A stretch of 64,000 nt of DNA from Nematostella vectensis (Eukaryota > Cnidaria > Anthozoa > Actiniaria > Edwardsiidae), in NCBI RefSeq assembly GCF_932526225.1, contig NC_064042.1, forward strand, positions 1,905,001 to 1,969,000, in the 5' to 3' direction. Under the pieces are notes generated by a model. The model was not told where the DNA came from, searched no databases, and worked only from the letters and a program-made list of their open reading frames with translations. How positions within the stretch are numbered: the stretch's first letter is position 1; each line of letters begins with the position of its first letter. This document shows positions 35,701 through 47,100 of this stretch, one piece after another. Made by a program: the position numbers and the translations under genes.

Positions 35701-35993
35701 CTTCGTTTCAGGCCAAGTGGCTGCAGCAAATGTGTAGAGTTGTTAACTTCACAAGTAAACTGAGAATCATTCGCGCTTCGTCTTCCGAAATTTACCGACA
35801 CAAAAGAGTTCACATCGAAACACTTTGCTTGGCAGCTGAAAGAGTCACTGGTGTTGAACACTTCCACGACATAACCCACCAAAGCATAAGCGGGAATGTC
35901 CATGAAATTGAGGTAAGTAAACTCAGAATAGGAAAAACTTGAAAAGAAGAAAAGGAAAGTAGAGAAAACACTGGATATAAAAAACGCGTTCAT
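29737..35993 (-). CDS. Gene A: secreted PAN-EGF-Link-C-type-lectin protein (389 aa)
   Basis: Six exons join with all phases consistent: 35673-35993, 33100-33229, 32122-32293, 31711-31859, 31146-31360 and 29737-29919, ending in TAG. In order the domains are a signal peptide (about 1-22); a PAN/Apple core (about 36-107; Cys54, 58, 81, with Phe at 64); EGF (108-150, six cysteines); a Link module (151-257; Cys183, 207, 228, 253); and a C-type-lectin-like domain (258-389; Cys260, 272, 290, 384). The lectin domain lacks the usual inner cysteine pair, has VPDSG in place of WND, and shows no EPN/QPD motif, so calcium-dependent sugar binding is unlikely. There is no transmembrane segment, so the protein should be extracellular. 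Link plus EGF plus lectin modules recall vertebrate lecticans, but the order differs and PAN is added. No transcript evidence was available. Confidence 0.8.
31871..31985. repeat. ~40-bp tandem repeat, three copies, in a gene A intron
   Basis: aacgccaggttgtaaacaaa with aatcataatcataaac repeats three times. It lies just upstream (minus strand) of the acceptor of the second Link exon, whose first base is 31859. Confidence 0.85.
32433..32750. repeat. Duplicated intron block shared with 20255-20575
   Basis: This block in gene A's EGF-to-Link intron matches 20255-20575 with a few percent mismatches. Together with 32870-33098 it defines the duplicated region described at 20255. Confidence 0.8.
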
Positions 35994-36062
35994 TTTGCAA
36001 AATGAATGTTGGATGCGAAGAGTTCAACTCATTTCGATATGCCAGTTTGAATCTGGGCAATG

Positions 36063-36070
36063 CTTATTAT
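36063..36070 (-). promoter_or_regulatory. TATA-like element of gene A
   Basis: The minus strand reads CATAATAA about 70-77 bp before gene A's ATG (35991-35993), at the same distance as the clear TATAAAA upstream of the PAN exon at 4220. The same element precedes the array PAN exons. Just upstream of this TATA-like element the palindrome CACATGTG (an E-box) is conserved in the array units. Confidence 0.35.
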
Positions 36071-37267
36071 GCTCAATGGGGGGCCCTATCACATGTGACT
36101 GACGTGTTTCGTTTTCCGAACACTAAAATTAATCTGACCAAAGCGGCACACAGATAATGGGTCGTACGTAGGAGAAGTATTCAATAGTGATAAAAGCACA
36201 GGTATCCCAGTAAATATGGAAAAGCTAAATTGCATCACCATTGACAAGAATTATTAGAAAAAAAACTTTAGATAAATTTCCAATATCGCCATGAAAAAAA
36301 AAATATCTCAAGTTTTTTTTTTCAATTTTTCAGATACCTTTTTCGGCAGAAAAGTGAAAAGTAGAATTTCCAAAACAGGTCACAGGCTAAACCTCTGAAT
36401 TCGAAAATCTGTTTAAAAGAGTGACTAGAACATTCCCAAATAAACAACAAAGTTATTGCGATATTATTGAAAGATAGCTGTTTAACTGGTGGGAGAATCT
36501 AATAAGCTATAGGTATTCTACAAGACCAAAAGTAAAATAATGATGAAAGAATAGCTAGGAGAAAAACAAAGAGTGTTATGTCAAAGTGATCTCTTTGACG
36601 TAACATCCTTTAAGTTACCCAAAATAATGTTAGTTATCTATCATCAGTAAAACCTTTCACTGAAATTTTTTTAAGTCTTTTCTATGTTTTCGACGGGCTC
36701 CGGTTGTAGCGAAACGGCTTCTCTTATTATTTTTCCACCGGGTCAAATACGAGAGGCCAGCCTAGTCCCCCATGCGTTCTTACCTGGTTTCCTGTGCTCA
36801 GAGATAAACCGTGAGGTAGCCTGGGGGCTGGGACGAGATCACCCACAGAACGCCTAGTGAAATTCGCCAAAAAAGTCCCTGATTTCTCAAAACGGTCCCT
36901 GATTTTACCTTGCCTACGCATTGACCTCACGTCTTAGATATTTGTCATTTCACGATTTAGGGCTTGTTTCCCGAGAAAAGAAAGCATCCTCTACACATTT
37001 GGAGGTTTGTTTGCTTCTATTTTCATCGTAAAAGCTTGCACGAAGCTCCGAATTTTGGAGAAAATTGAATCGAGACTTGTTTTGATCGTCGCTGGAATCT
37101 ACTCCGCATTTGTAAAAATCTTCCCCATGCCACTTTCCTCTTGTTACAGCTAAGTTGTTCTCATTTGTATTTCTTTTTATTTCTTCTGCGAGTTATGTTT
37201 CCATGTATTACTGAAGTTATTTTAATAAATGTGGAGAAGTCAAGAATCGAAATCCATCGTGTTTACC

Positions 37268-37921
37268 TTTGATTTTACGCTGTGTCTACTTGCACGGCAA
37301 GGAGGCAAAGGAGGAAAAAAAACTAGCTGCACGGCTGTCTCGATTTCTAGCCTAAATAACAAGTTTCTGGCTTTAAAACACTCCCACGATTATTTAGAAT
37401 AGCCAAGCGACGACTTTTAGCCTGAAAAGCTATGCAACAAGCGGCCCGCAAATGCTCGGCAAAGAATGAACGAAGCGTGGAGTTCGACATTAATGATCGT
37501 TCATTGTGTGCCGAGCATTCGCATGTCGCCTTTTACGAATATTTTCAAGCTCGAAGCCATCGTTTGACGGTTCTAAATAACGGTGGGAGGTTTTTAAAGT
37601 CAAAATTTTTCATTTTGGCTTAATGGCAAAAAGAAAAAAGGGAAGTGCATCTATTTTTTTTTCTCCTTGCACAGCTGTTATGGCGAAAAAACGGTGTCGA
37701 AACCCACGCTTCGTTCATACTGTGCCGAGCATTTGCGGGTCACTCAATGCACAGATTTTCAAGCTTAAAAACATCTCTTGGCTGTTCTAAATAATCGTGG
37801 AAGTGTTTCAAAGCCAGAAACTTGTTATTTAGACTAAAAATCGAGAAAATGGGAGACAGCCGTGCAGCTAGGTTTTTTTCCTTCTTTACCGGAAGCCGTG
37901 CAAGTAGACACAGCGTTGATT
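37268..37921. repeat. Large internal inverted repeat inside the 3.2 kb element
   Basis: The left arm (about 37268-37480) and right arm (about 37700-37921) are inverted copies of ~210 bp, containing tgtctacttgcacggc, ctgcacggctgtctc, aataacaagtttctggctt and gcatttgcgggt/gcccgcaaatgc. A third, direct copy of part of the right arm lies at 37509-37600. Transcripts could form a long imperfect hairpin. Confidence 0.8.
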
Positions 37922-39479
37922 TTATGCAGCCATATGCAGCCAGCAAAAAAAATATTTTGTGATTAAATTCTTGATGGCAATAGTTTTTCTCTAAGCTATC
38001 TGTGCTATACAGTATGTATTAATATTGAATAAAGTTTCATTTTCATATTTTTGAATATCTTGGTTGTTTGTTATAGAATCCTTTGATCAATCCTGTAGAA
38101 TACTAAACGAATAGCTGTTGAAAAACATTAGCCTGATGGGATGTATTTTGAAAATCATGGGCCATTATAGCCAGATTTTTTTTAGGGGTTAAGTTTTGCT
38201 TTTCAGCAAACCATTTTTCTCTCAGGTTTCTTCTGTTGCAGTGGTACTACCTAGGTATCCCAGTTCCCCTTAGCCTACAGTGATACTAATTTATCTTTCA
38301 TTTGAACACAACTCCCAGTAAAGTGGGTTAGTTTAACCAAATTCCTCACCTTCACCTAGCTACAGGCCTGCTTACTTGCTTGATAACATTATTCTTTAGT
38401 GAAGCTTTCAGCTCTCGCATAACATAAACTAATTGGAATGTCATCATCGTGTCCCATCTATTCCTACCAGAAACTACAGTCTAATATTTTGGCCATTGAC
38501 TATTTCTTTCTATCGCTACCAGCACATACAGCTCTCTGTTAGATTATAGAAGTGACACAAAAAATACATGATCTGTTATAGCTAAGGGCAAAGACAAGGG
38601 CAACTTGGGATATACTGGAGTGATTTTTAAGGGTAAATTTAGTGGCAACAATGAAAATAAAATACAAATTCAGTGATTAGTTGATGTTAGCCTCATGTAA
38701 TGCGTCATGCATTGATCACCCTTGCATAGCCAGGATTTACAAAGAAATTCTTTTTGTTGGCTGAGTGGGAAGCATCCGCCCCCTACCCTCACCCCTAGCT
38801 ATGTGGCAGACTTGAGAACAATCATAAGCTAAAACATTGGTTTATATCAAAAGCAAAGTGGTTTAAATTTCCAGATCAAGAACTTGGACTTTTTGTGTCC
38901 CCTTCAGAAGACTTATCCAAACTTTTTGAGTAAAAAAAATATCAAATAGTTTTATTTTTTTCAGACCAAAAGGTTGTCCCCTTTGAAGCTGGGCTGCCAT
39001 TTGAAAAGGCTTCAAATACTAACACTTCATTGCTGAAACAACACCCGGATAAGATTATCAAATAGCTATTAAGGACAAAGGTGGAACATGAGGACAAAGG
39101 TGGAACATGAGGACAAGGTGGAACTGAACATTCCGAAAAACAATTACAGTTAAAAACAAAACAAAAGCTGCAGTGTTTCTATTTGCTTATTTCTTTCATG
39201 GAAAAAAAATTATCAACAAACTAAAAGTTTTAGTATAAAATTTGAAACTAAATTTGACATTGAAACAGCTAAAATAAGTCATTACCAAGAGTGTCAGTTC
39301 GTTCTGAACACCGCTGATAAATTATAAGATGACCAGAAAGTTGGTGCGACCTCCTCATTAATTCAATTTCGTGCACAATAAATGGCGTGCTAACGTCGCA
39401 TTATCTGTCCGACTTTTCTAGAGCGGCTCGATAATGCGACCCTGGCACGCCGTTTAATCTAGGCCTAAGTTTTGGTTCG

Positions 39480-39640
39480 ATTCTCATATTCAAATAATGC
39501 GAAAAGTTTAAACCAATAGCAAATAATGCATAGAGTTTTAGTTCGATTATCAAATAATTCGAAAAGTTTTAATAGGTTATTCAAATAATGCGAAAAGTTT
39601 TCATTCGAATATCAAATAATGCGTATAAAAGTTTTAATTT
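39480..39640. repeat. Short irregular repeat caaataatgcgaaaagttt
   Basis: Five or so copies of caaataatgcgaaaagtttt at roughly 30-60 bp spacing inside the 3.2 kb element. Confidence 0.7.
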
Positions 39641-40220
39641 GTAAGTAATTTCATGCGTGACACGCAACATTAATTTTGACCCTGAAAACGCGCCATACAT
39701 GTCTGCGGTTATGCGTGAACAAACTCCTCAAAACATCTCATCGAATCTTCGAGGCAAAACAGCCAAGCCAACCCATAAAATACAAGCGTGTTTGAAGGTA
39801 TTCCTCCGTTTGCTACTTTTGCGCGCATAAGGTTGATTTTCCTGCAGCATTATTCGCTATTCTCTGGTCGCCATTTTTGATTTGGCGAATTTCACTAGGC
39901 GTTCGGGGAGATGGTTTCCTGTGACGTCACAACTCTTACCATCCACAGGAAACCCAACCACAGGAAAACCGATAAGAACGCCTGAGACTAGGCTGACGAG
40001 AGGCTAATGTTACAAATAAGTAGCACCTGCTTTTTAGTCACACGATTACAGTAACCAGGTCAAGCGTGACACCCTAGAGCCGATTTTTGAGTTCATTATT
40101 TGAAATTTTATTTGATTGTTTACCGAGAAGTTTCCATTCTTGCTTGATACGCATTCTGGTTACCCATTGTGATAGAGGGAATTCTCTACTACAAATTTAG
40201 TGCCGATGCCCTTCCGTTAT

Positions 40221-40793
40221 CAGGCCCGTACCCACGATTTTTCTTGGGGGTTGTGAAATCCGAAAAAGTGGATCATTCTTCCGGGGGGCGTATCAAGAAA
40301 ATTGAGCAAAAAATTGTCGTTTTTCCAAGACGCGGGCACTTTCATATATGGAAACTAATATATTTCTTATTTGGAAAACCTGCACGATTCTTGTCATTTA
40401 TAAAGCTGCCGTACCGCAGGTGCTTCGCAAACTTTGTGAATTTGATTCAGAAGAGAAAAACAGTGACTATGACCATCTTTATTCCATGGAGAAAGCCTCT
40501 GAAAAGAAACTTAAATTCCTCGGTACCAGACCCCTGAAACGACAACGGTTTCTTCATATGGAGGGGGGGGGGGGGGGGGGTGGAGGGAGTTCTTTGAAAA
40601 AAAATCTGACTACCCGCAAAAAAAAGAAATTTTTTATGCCTTTGCAGTATCTCCACGGGACGTTTTTGTCGGGTTTAACTACATACCAGAGTGATCTTGC
40701 TTATGCTTTATAGTTTTGTCAAAGAGCACGTCTATTGAGAACCGTTGTGAGGGTGGCGTTCGCACCCCCTGCACCCCCCTGGGTACGGGCCTG
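40221..40793. mobile_element. 573-bp non-autonomous DNA transposon with 5-bp TSD
   Basis: The perfect inverted termini CAGGCCCGTACCCA and TGGGTACGGGCCTG are flanked by gttat (40216-40220) and gtcat (40794-40798), a 5-bp duplication with one later mutation. The uninterrupted target (ccgttatggcgaagg) is present in the other PAN units, which proves insertion. An internal G run lies at about 40562. No protein-coding region was recognised. Confidence 0.85.
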
Positions 40794-41336
40794 GTCATGG
40801 CTAAGGCTAATCTTTGAAGTATAATTTTTTTACATTTGGGAATTCATTATTAGTCAGGAGAACATGTTTTCCTGTTGTAGTAAATGAACCTAACTCCACC
40901 TCAAATAGTTGTGTTGTAAATGCTAGCACTATGTCTCTTTTCTTCTTCTTAGTGTTTTTTTCTTCTTTTTTTTTTTTTTTTTTTTCGCGGCTGAAAAAGA
41001 AAGTGACGCAGAGCTGATCACCGCTGTGGTTTATCGGCCACTGCGACCAGGACCTGGGCCAGGTTTCACACGAGTTCATAAGTACAATGATGTGCGGAAG
41101 GGAGGAGAGGGTCAGACATCTCACCACGGAAATCAACAAAGAATAAATGAGAGTGAGGAAATATCCAGACGAAAAAGCTTCATGTAACTTAAAGTGCAGT
41201 GTATATTAGAAAATTATTTACTTTACAAAAAAAATAACAGGGAAATTCACAATTTCAAAAATAATCACACATAGAAAAGTAGAGCAAGACACTCGCCCCA
41301 TTCCCCAAAAGGGGTTGTTGTTGATTTGCTGAAAAA

Positions 41337-41408
41337 ATGGCGGATGAAATGACTCCTGTATTGCATGAAAGTTTTAAAGAACAAGTTTTGATGCTTTTTC
41401 AAGACTAA
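41337..41408 (+). CDS. Upstream ORF of the GLB1L2/3-like gene (23 codons)
   Basis: An ATG in a strong context (aaaaaATGG) opens a 23-codon frame, MADEMTPVLHESFKEQVLML and onward to TAA, ending 41 bp before the main ATG at 41450. The ATGGCGG context also resembles the YY1-type initiator motif often found at animal transcription starts. It could reduce or regulate translation of the main frame if the transcript starts upstream of it. Function is unproven. Confidence 0.4.
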   Translation: MADEMTPVLHESFKEQVLMLFQD

Positions 41409-41449
41409 ATAAGCTTCATAAACCACGAAACATACGGAATTGTAGTGCG

Positions 41450-44145
41450 ATGGGATTCAAGCGCATTCAAGCTGCCTTTACTTTTCACTTCAGCAATTTT
41501 CGCCGTAGACCAGGATTTTTGCTATGTCTTGCAATCCTTTGCCTTCTATACGTCGTTTACTGGATTTCTATGACAGGGACTGATTCCAGGTTTAAGAGTG
41601 CAAGAAAACTCATCAATACAACTTTGCATACTGCCCCTGTAATAAAAGGGCTGGAATTTTCGGATTCAAAGTTTACGCTAAATGGGGAACCGTTCTTGAT
41701 TCTAAGCGGTTCATTGCATTATTTTCGAGTCATGCCCGAGTACTGGAAGGATCGCCTGGTTAAGCTGAAAGCCATGGGACTAAATACTGTGGAAACGTAA
41801 GTGTTTGATCTTAAGTTAATTTCAATGGTTTCCACTTAATTATGGTATAGATCCCCTTTTGATCGCCTGATAAGTTTGGTGAGGTATCGGCTAGCTTGGT
41901 AACGGCCTAACCAAGCGCACCCGAGGAGCCGGGCCTCCAGGCCACAGCTCCCCGCCCCCCAGGAGGATACCTGTCACACCTTTCGGTGGAGGTCACTTAC
42001 CCGGCAGGTCACGTATGCAGGAGTGGTGGGTGGGATAAAAAAAACCTGCGACACAAATAGGCAGAACCTCCCGACCCAACAGGCATAGCTGTCAACTCTC
42101 CCGCATTAGGCGGGAGTCTCAAGATTTTGAACCTTTTCTCAAGCCTGATTTTCTTGAAAATATCCATACATTTTCTGTATTCTCCCGCATTAGCTATCTT
42201 TGATACTTCTGGTACATTCACTGTATTTTCTCAAGATTTTCCCTAAAGCAAGGTTGACAGCTATGCAACAGGGGATATCCCCATGCCCGGCGTACCTTCT
42301 TGAGTTAAGCTTATGCTGAATTATGCAATGTTATTTTGGGGGAGCTAAACTTCAGAATTAGATACCACATAATTCCGTTCCATTTTATTAACGCCTCACA
42401 ATTGAAAACTAAAATCCCACATTTTGTTTCAGCTATGTTGCTTGGAATTTGCATGAGCAAGTCCAAGATAATTTCAAATTTAAAGATGAACTAGATATTG
42501 TGTAAGTATTCACTGACTGTTATTCATTTTCTGTAAAATTCACATTATTTAAAAGTGTCTACAACCACAGTCAGTCTTTTTTTCTTCTTTTTTAGTTATT
42601 CCATTCTAATATTGAGCTCTAACCATAAATTTGAGGTGTTTTGTGTTTTAAAAAAGGTGGTCATATATCTCTTACCGATAGGATATACAATTTTATATTT
42701 TGTAACTAAAGCAGTGATATTTTTAATATTTAATGGCTACTTAATGGAATTTATTATGTTAATTCTAATTGCATATTAACATTTCAGAAAATTTGTGAAG
42801 CTAGCTCAAAGACTTGGGTTATATGTCATCATACGACCCGGTCCCTATATCTGTGCAGAATGGGATCTTGGAGGCTTACCAAGGTTTAAAAACATTTTCT
42901 TGTTGATTTGCATGATAAATCATTGATTATAAATACATTGATATTATCAATTAATCATTTTTTAACATTATATAGTAATGCTTGTTTAATGCTAGCTGCT
43001 TAATAACTAATCTGTATGGTTGTAGTTGGCTTCTAAGTGACCCTGAAATGAAACTAAGGACATCCTATGGTCCATTCATGGAGGCAGTGGACAGATACTT
43101 TCAAAAGCTGTTCCCTTTGCTGACACCACTTCAGGTGCCTATTTTATCAATTTTCGTATAATAAATAAGGTTCCCTTGTTTTAATAATAATGATTGGAGG
43201 TAGACGTGGGCAATGGTCATGGTTGTAGTGGTGCTAATAGTGATAAATGATAATTTGGATGATGGTTTTAGTGATCATGATGGTGATGATATATAGTGAC
43301 AAACACATTCCATGTACTTTTCCCTGCCCTCAAAGAAATTGAAATGTGCCAAGGAAATTAGCAAATTGCAAGCATTAGTATTTATATTATTTTACAGTAT
43401 TGCCAAGGAGGGCCTATCATTGCCTGGCAGATAGAGAATGAGTATTCATCATTTGATAAGAAAGTTGACATGACTTACATGGAGCTTCTACAGAAGGTGA
43501 GTGTTTAGGAAACTAGTACAGTGTGATGCATGTTACCATGGCTACCTTGACGGTTTCAGGAACTAAGCCATTAATGATACAAGAAGAGTACTTAACAAAT
43601 AGATCGCATTTTTGTGTGCATCTGTCCTCTAATAATCCACAAGGTGATGACATCACAGCGTTTCATGATAAGTGCGCTCAGTTAGGGTCTTGTTGTTGGA
43701 CTGTTCATGAAAAGCTGTGATGGTATTCATGTTAAGATAGATACACAAAAACTAAGGTCTAGTTGACTAATTTGATTTGTTGTCTAACTGTTTATAAATC
43801 CACTCCTTTTTAAAACCACTGTCTTTGAATAATTGACAATTTTCATAGCTAATGAGAATTTCTTCTGTGTAAAAAATAAAATTTTGTCATGTTCATGCAT
43901 AAACAATTGAGCACATGCAATCAAAACCACTTTTTAAAGTTTGTTCTATTAACACAAGACACAATTCCATGATCATGCTGGCTAGTAAACTACAAAATTA
44001 GCCCTTACATGGACAAGAAGTCTCCACAGCTCGAAAGGAACAAAGCCACATCAAAAAGATATTGAGTACAAAAGCCAATTAAATTGCAGGATTTGTGATA
44101 GTATGTGGCGAATGGATTTAAGTAATACTCAGTAGAGAGGGATTT

Positions 44146-44184
<39 letters not shown>

Positions 44185-47100
44185 AGGTCAAATAAAGGCC
44201 TCCCTCAAGAGAAAGCATCTGATTGGCCAAAATTGCTATCAAATATTTTGTTATTATTAGTACTAAATTATAAACAATAATTGAATTTTTAGATGATGGT
44301 AAAGAATGGAGTCACTGAGATGCTACTCATGTCAGATAACCTGTTCAGTATGAAAACCCATCCAATCAACCTAGGTGGAGGTGGGTTTTGTTTTTTTTCA
44401 GTTTTCTCTTAGAGTATTTATCTAATGTGATTGACATATTTTGAGTATTTATCTATTGTGATATAATGTATTTTTAGTTCTAAAGACTATAAATCTCCAA
44501 AAGAATGTGAAAGATGCCCTGTTGCAGCTTAAAGAGATCCAGGTATACCCTCCATCCTATTATTGACTACAGATAACTTTTCAGCTTTATTGAGTCAACA
44601 ACAATAGTTACTCGATAATTCATAGACAGTACAATACAAAAACATACAAAACAGTTGCAACGGGGCACAATAGGATTCGCATGTGGGGCACCACCCTTTT
44701 CTATGAACTAACTAAATAAAATAATTATAAATTCTTAGTCACATGCACTGGTACATGAGGCAGATGAGAAGGTACTTATTAAGGGAGTAGGAAAAGTGGT
44801 CGGATCAACTAAGGGTACAGATATGATAAGGCCTAACTATTCTAAAAAAAAAAAGCCTGAAAAGTACTGGTCTTACATAAAAATATGCTCCTGATGTTTA
44901 AAGATGTGATATGCCTTGTGAACATGAGTAACAAAAGATGCATTTACAAGTTTACAAAAAGTCACATGTTTCATTTTGAAATATTATTTCTTCAATTTAT
45001 CTAGAGAGCAGAATACAGCCAAATTAACTGAAACCAAAACTTTCCATCTTCCTTCCAGCCCGACAAACCTCTGATGGTAACAGAGTTCTGGCCGGGATGG
45101 TTTGATGTGTGGGGAGCGAAACATCACATTTTGCCCACAGAAAAATTGATCAAAGAAATAAAAGATTTATTCAGTTTGGGAGCATCAATCAACTTTCACA
45201 TGTTTCATGGTAAGTAAGACCTGGAAGTGCTGTGAATGCTTTTTTAGTGCCCAGCTTCAAATAAGTGCTTTTTCTTAAAGTAAGCACACCCTTAATGCAC
45301 CAAATGTAAAGATAGCCACATGCCAAATTAAATGGAATATTTAGTAAGTAGTGATTAATTATGACTGTATCAAAAACTTATCTCTTTGTAAAATCTGATA
45401 AACATTTTGTTATGTTCTAGGGGGGACTAATTTTGGTTTCATGAATGGGGCAAGCTTCACTCCATCTGGGGTATCAGTATTGGAAGGGGATTACCAACCA
45501 GATATCACATCTTATGGTAAGTAGATTTTACTTTTTTTGTACTACTATGGCCGTAGCAGGGGGTGGGGCACAAGGGGCATGCCCCCCCCCCCCAATATTT
45601 AAGAAAAATTATAAGGAAATGAGCAGTAGGTCATAAAGTCAGAAGTAAGCCAGTAGATACTTTATAGACTTTCTGTCAAAAAGCTTTCCACTTTAGAATA
45701 ATTTATTTAGTATTCTAAGAGGCAAATACCATGTCTTTTACAGACTAGTAAGTTGATCTCTTTATGTTGTTCAATATAAAAGAAGTTTACAAATGCGTCT
45801 GTCAGGTAACTGATCTACAGGCTGGTGGAGATGTCACTGGGAGTTCAGCAATTCTCAAATGAATGTCTTTTGCCAAATGAAAATGTTAATGCAGAGTTAA
45901 AGCATCAATCTTATTTTACTTTCTGTATTTACAGACTATGATGCTCCACTGTCAGAATCAGGAGATATTACACCAAAGTATAAAGCCCTTAGGAAGTTCA
46001 TCCGTGAACATGCCCCAAAGTATTCATGTGAGTTGACCATGGCTCAGGTGCACTTTTCTGTAGATTACTGTACAAAAATAAGCACATTGTTAAGTTAAGC
46101 TAAGTACAAGAAGGTAGTATTATCCCCATTTGCATTTTTTTCATTTCAGTGCCTAGTCCTTTCCCAGATATCCCTTCCAACCTGTATAAAGGGGCTTATG
46201 GTAAGACTATGTACTTATTTAACTTTCTAATCGAAGAAACTGACCAAAAAATATTTGTATTGTCTAATAGACAATGTGAATGAATTCATGAAAAATCGGC
46301 CTCCATATGTGTGCGCTCATGACAAAGTTTAGTGGATGGAAGACAGAGATTACTGTTTTTTGTTCCTGCACAAAATATATAATCTTTCCTTTTCTGTTGC
46401 TTACATCTAATAATGATCTGATAATATTAGATGATATGATCATCCTACCTCCGATCTATGTCACCCCAGGGTACCGAAAGGATGGCCATAATAGTTTATC
46501 CCACTCTTGTTTTCATGTGTTCTTGACAGAACTATATGGGTTTTCTGTGGTTAGTAAGAGAGAGTAAGAGAGAGAACCAGGTGAGTTTGTCCCAGAGCCA
46601 CTCACAGCTCATCTACGAGCACAGAAAAACCACTAGGACGGCCAGGGACAAGGCAGGCTTTATCAGTTGGCAGACAAACATATATAGTGGCTAAAAGCCT
46701 AAATATATCTTCTTTTCTTTTATATGGCTCTCTGTGTGATGGGTATATGGAGTTATTTCGTGTTTTATATAAAAAAAAACATCAATGAATGACTTTTTAT
46801 GACTCTTTTTTTTTTCAGACAACATTGAAATGAAGGACTTTGTTCCCCTCCAGAAGATTTACAAATATTTAGTAAGTATGGCAATGAAAGAACCTATTTT
46901 TATACTAATATCCGCACCTTATTTTGTGCTTACAAGTCTCGGATAGGCAACGGAATAATTGCCTAAATCCCTGAACCCCTACAAGTTTACATTCTTCATA
47001 TTTAGCGACTGCCTCAAATCGCCTCAATCGAGTCAAACACCTACTTTGAAATTTGAAATCCCTATCTTGCCTAAAGTCTGCCCTGCCAGGGACTAGGGTG

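Larger units (their letters stand above)
36758..39995. mobile_element. 3.2 kb non-autonomous foldback/Mutator-like element, 9-bp TSD
   Basis: Termini are CAGCCTAGTC on the left and GACTAGGCTG on the right, flanked by acgagaggc on both sides (36749-36757 and 39996-40004). The inverted repeats continue imperfectly inward for more than 100 bp, with a strong block gaacgcctagtgaaattcgc (left about 36841, right about 39875-39903). No transposase frame was recognised. Long TIRs and a 9-bp target duplication fit Mutator-like or foldback elements (family inference). The other PAN units carry a 55-bp leftover of its right end at the same site. Confidence 0.75.
33541..40880. repeat. Second cluster of ~2.9 kb PAN units, interrupted by two elements
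   Basis: The marker gaacatt-c-aaataaac occurs at about 33543 and 36429, so 33541-36428 is one full unit. It contains gene A's first exon at 35673-35993. A second, incomplete unit starts at 36429. It is split by the 3.2 kb element at 36758-39995 and again by the 573-bp element at 40221-40793, and fades out at about 40880. The empty sites are visible in the array at 6.3-17.9 kb, which makes both insertions unambiguous. Confidence 0.85.

Noticed and set aside
37432-37623. 63-aa frame inside the foldback element
   Set aside because: It lies within the inverted-repeat arms and has no similarity to a transposase.
40169-40713. Overlapping plus-strand frames inside the 573-bp element
   Set aside because: They cross both transposon ends and a G homopolymer, and show no domain.
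41880-42076. GC-rich segment in GLB1L2/3-like intron 1 as a tRNA-derived SINE
   Set aside because: A weak A-box-like phrase is present, but no B box or A-rich tail was found.
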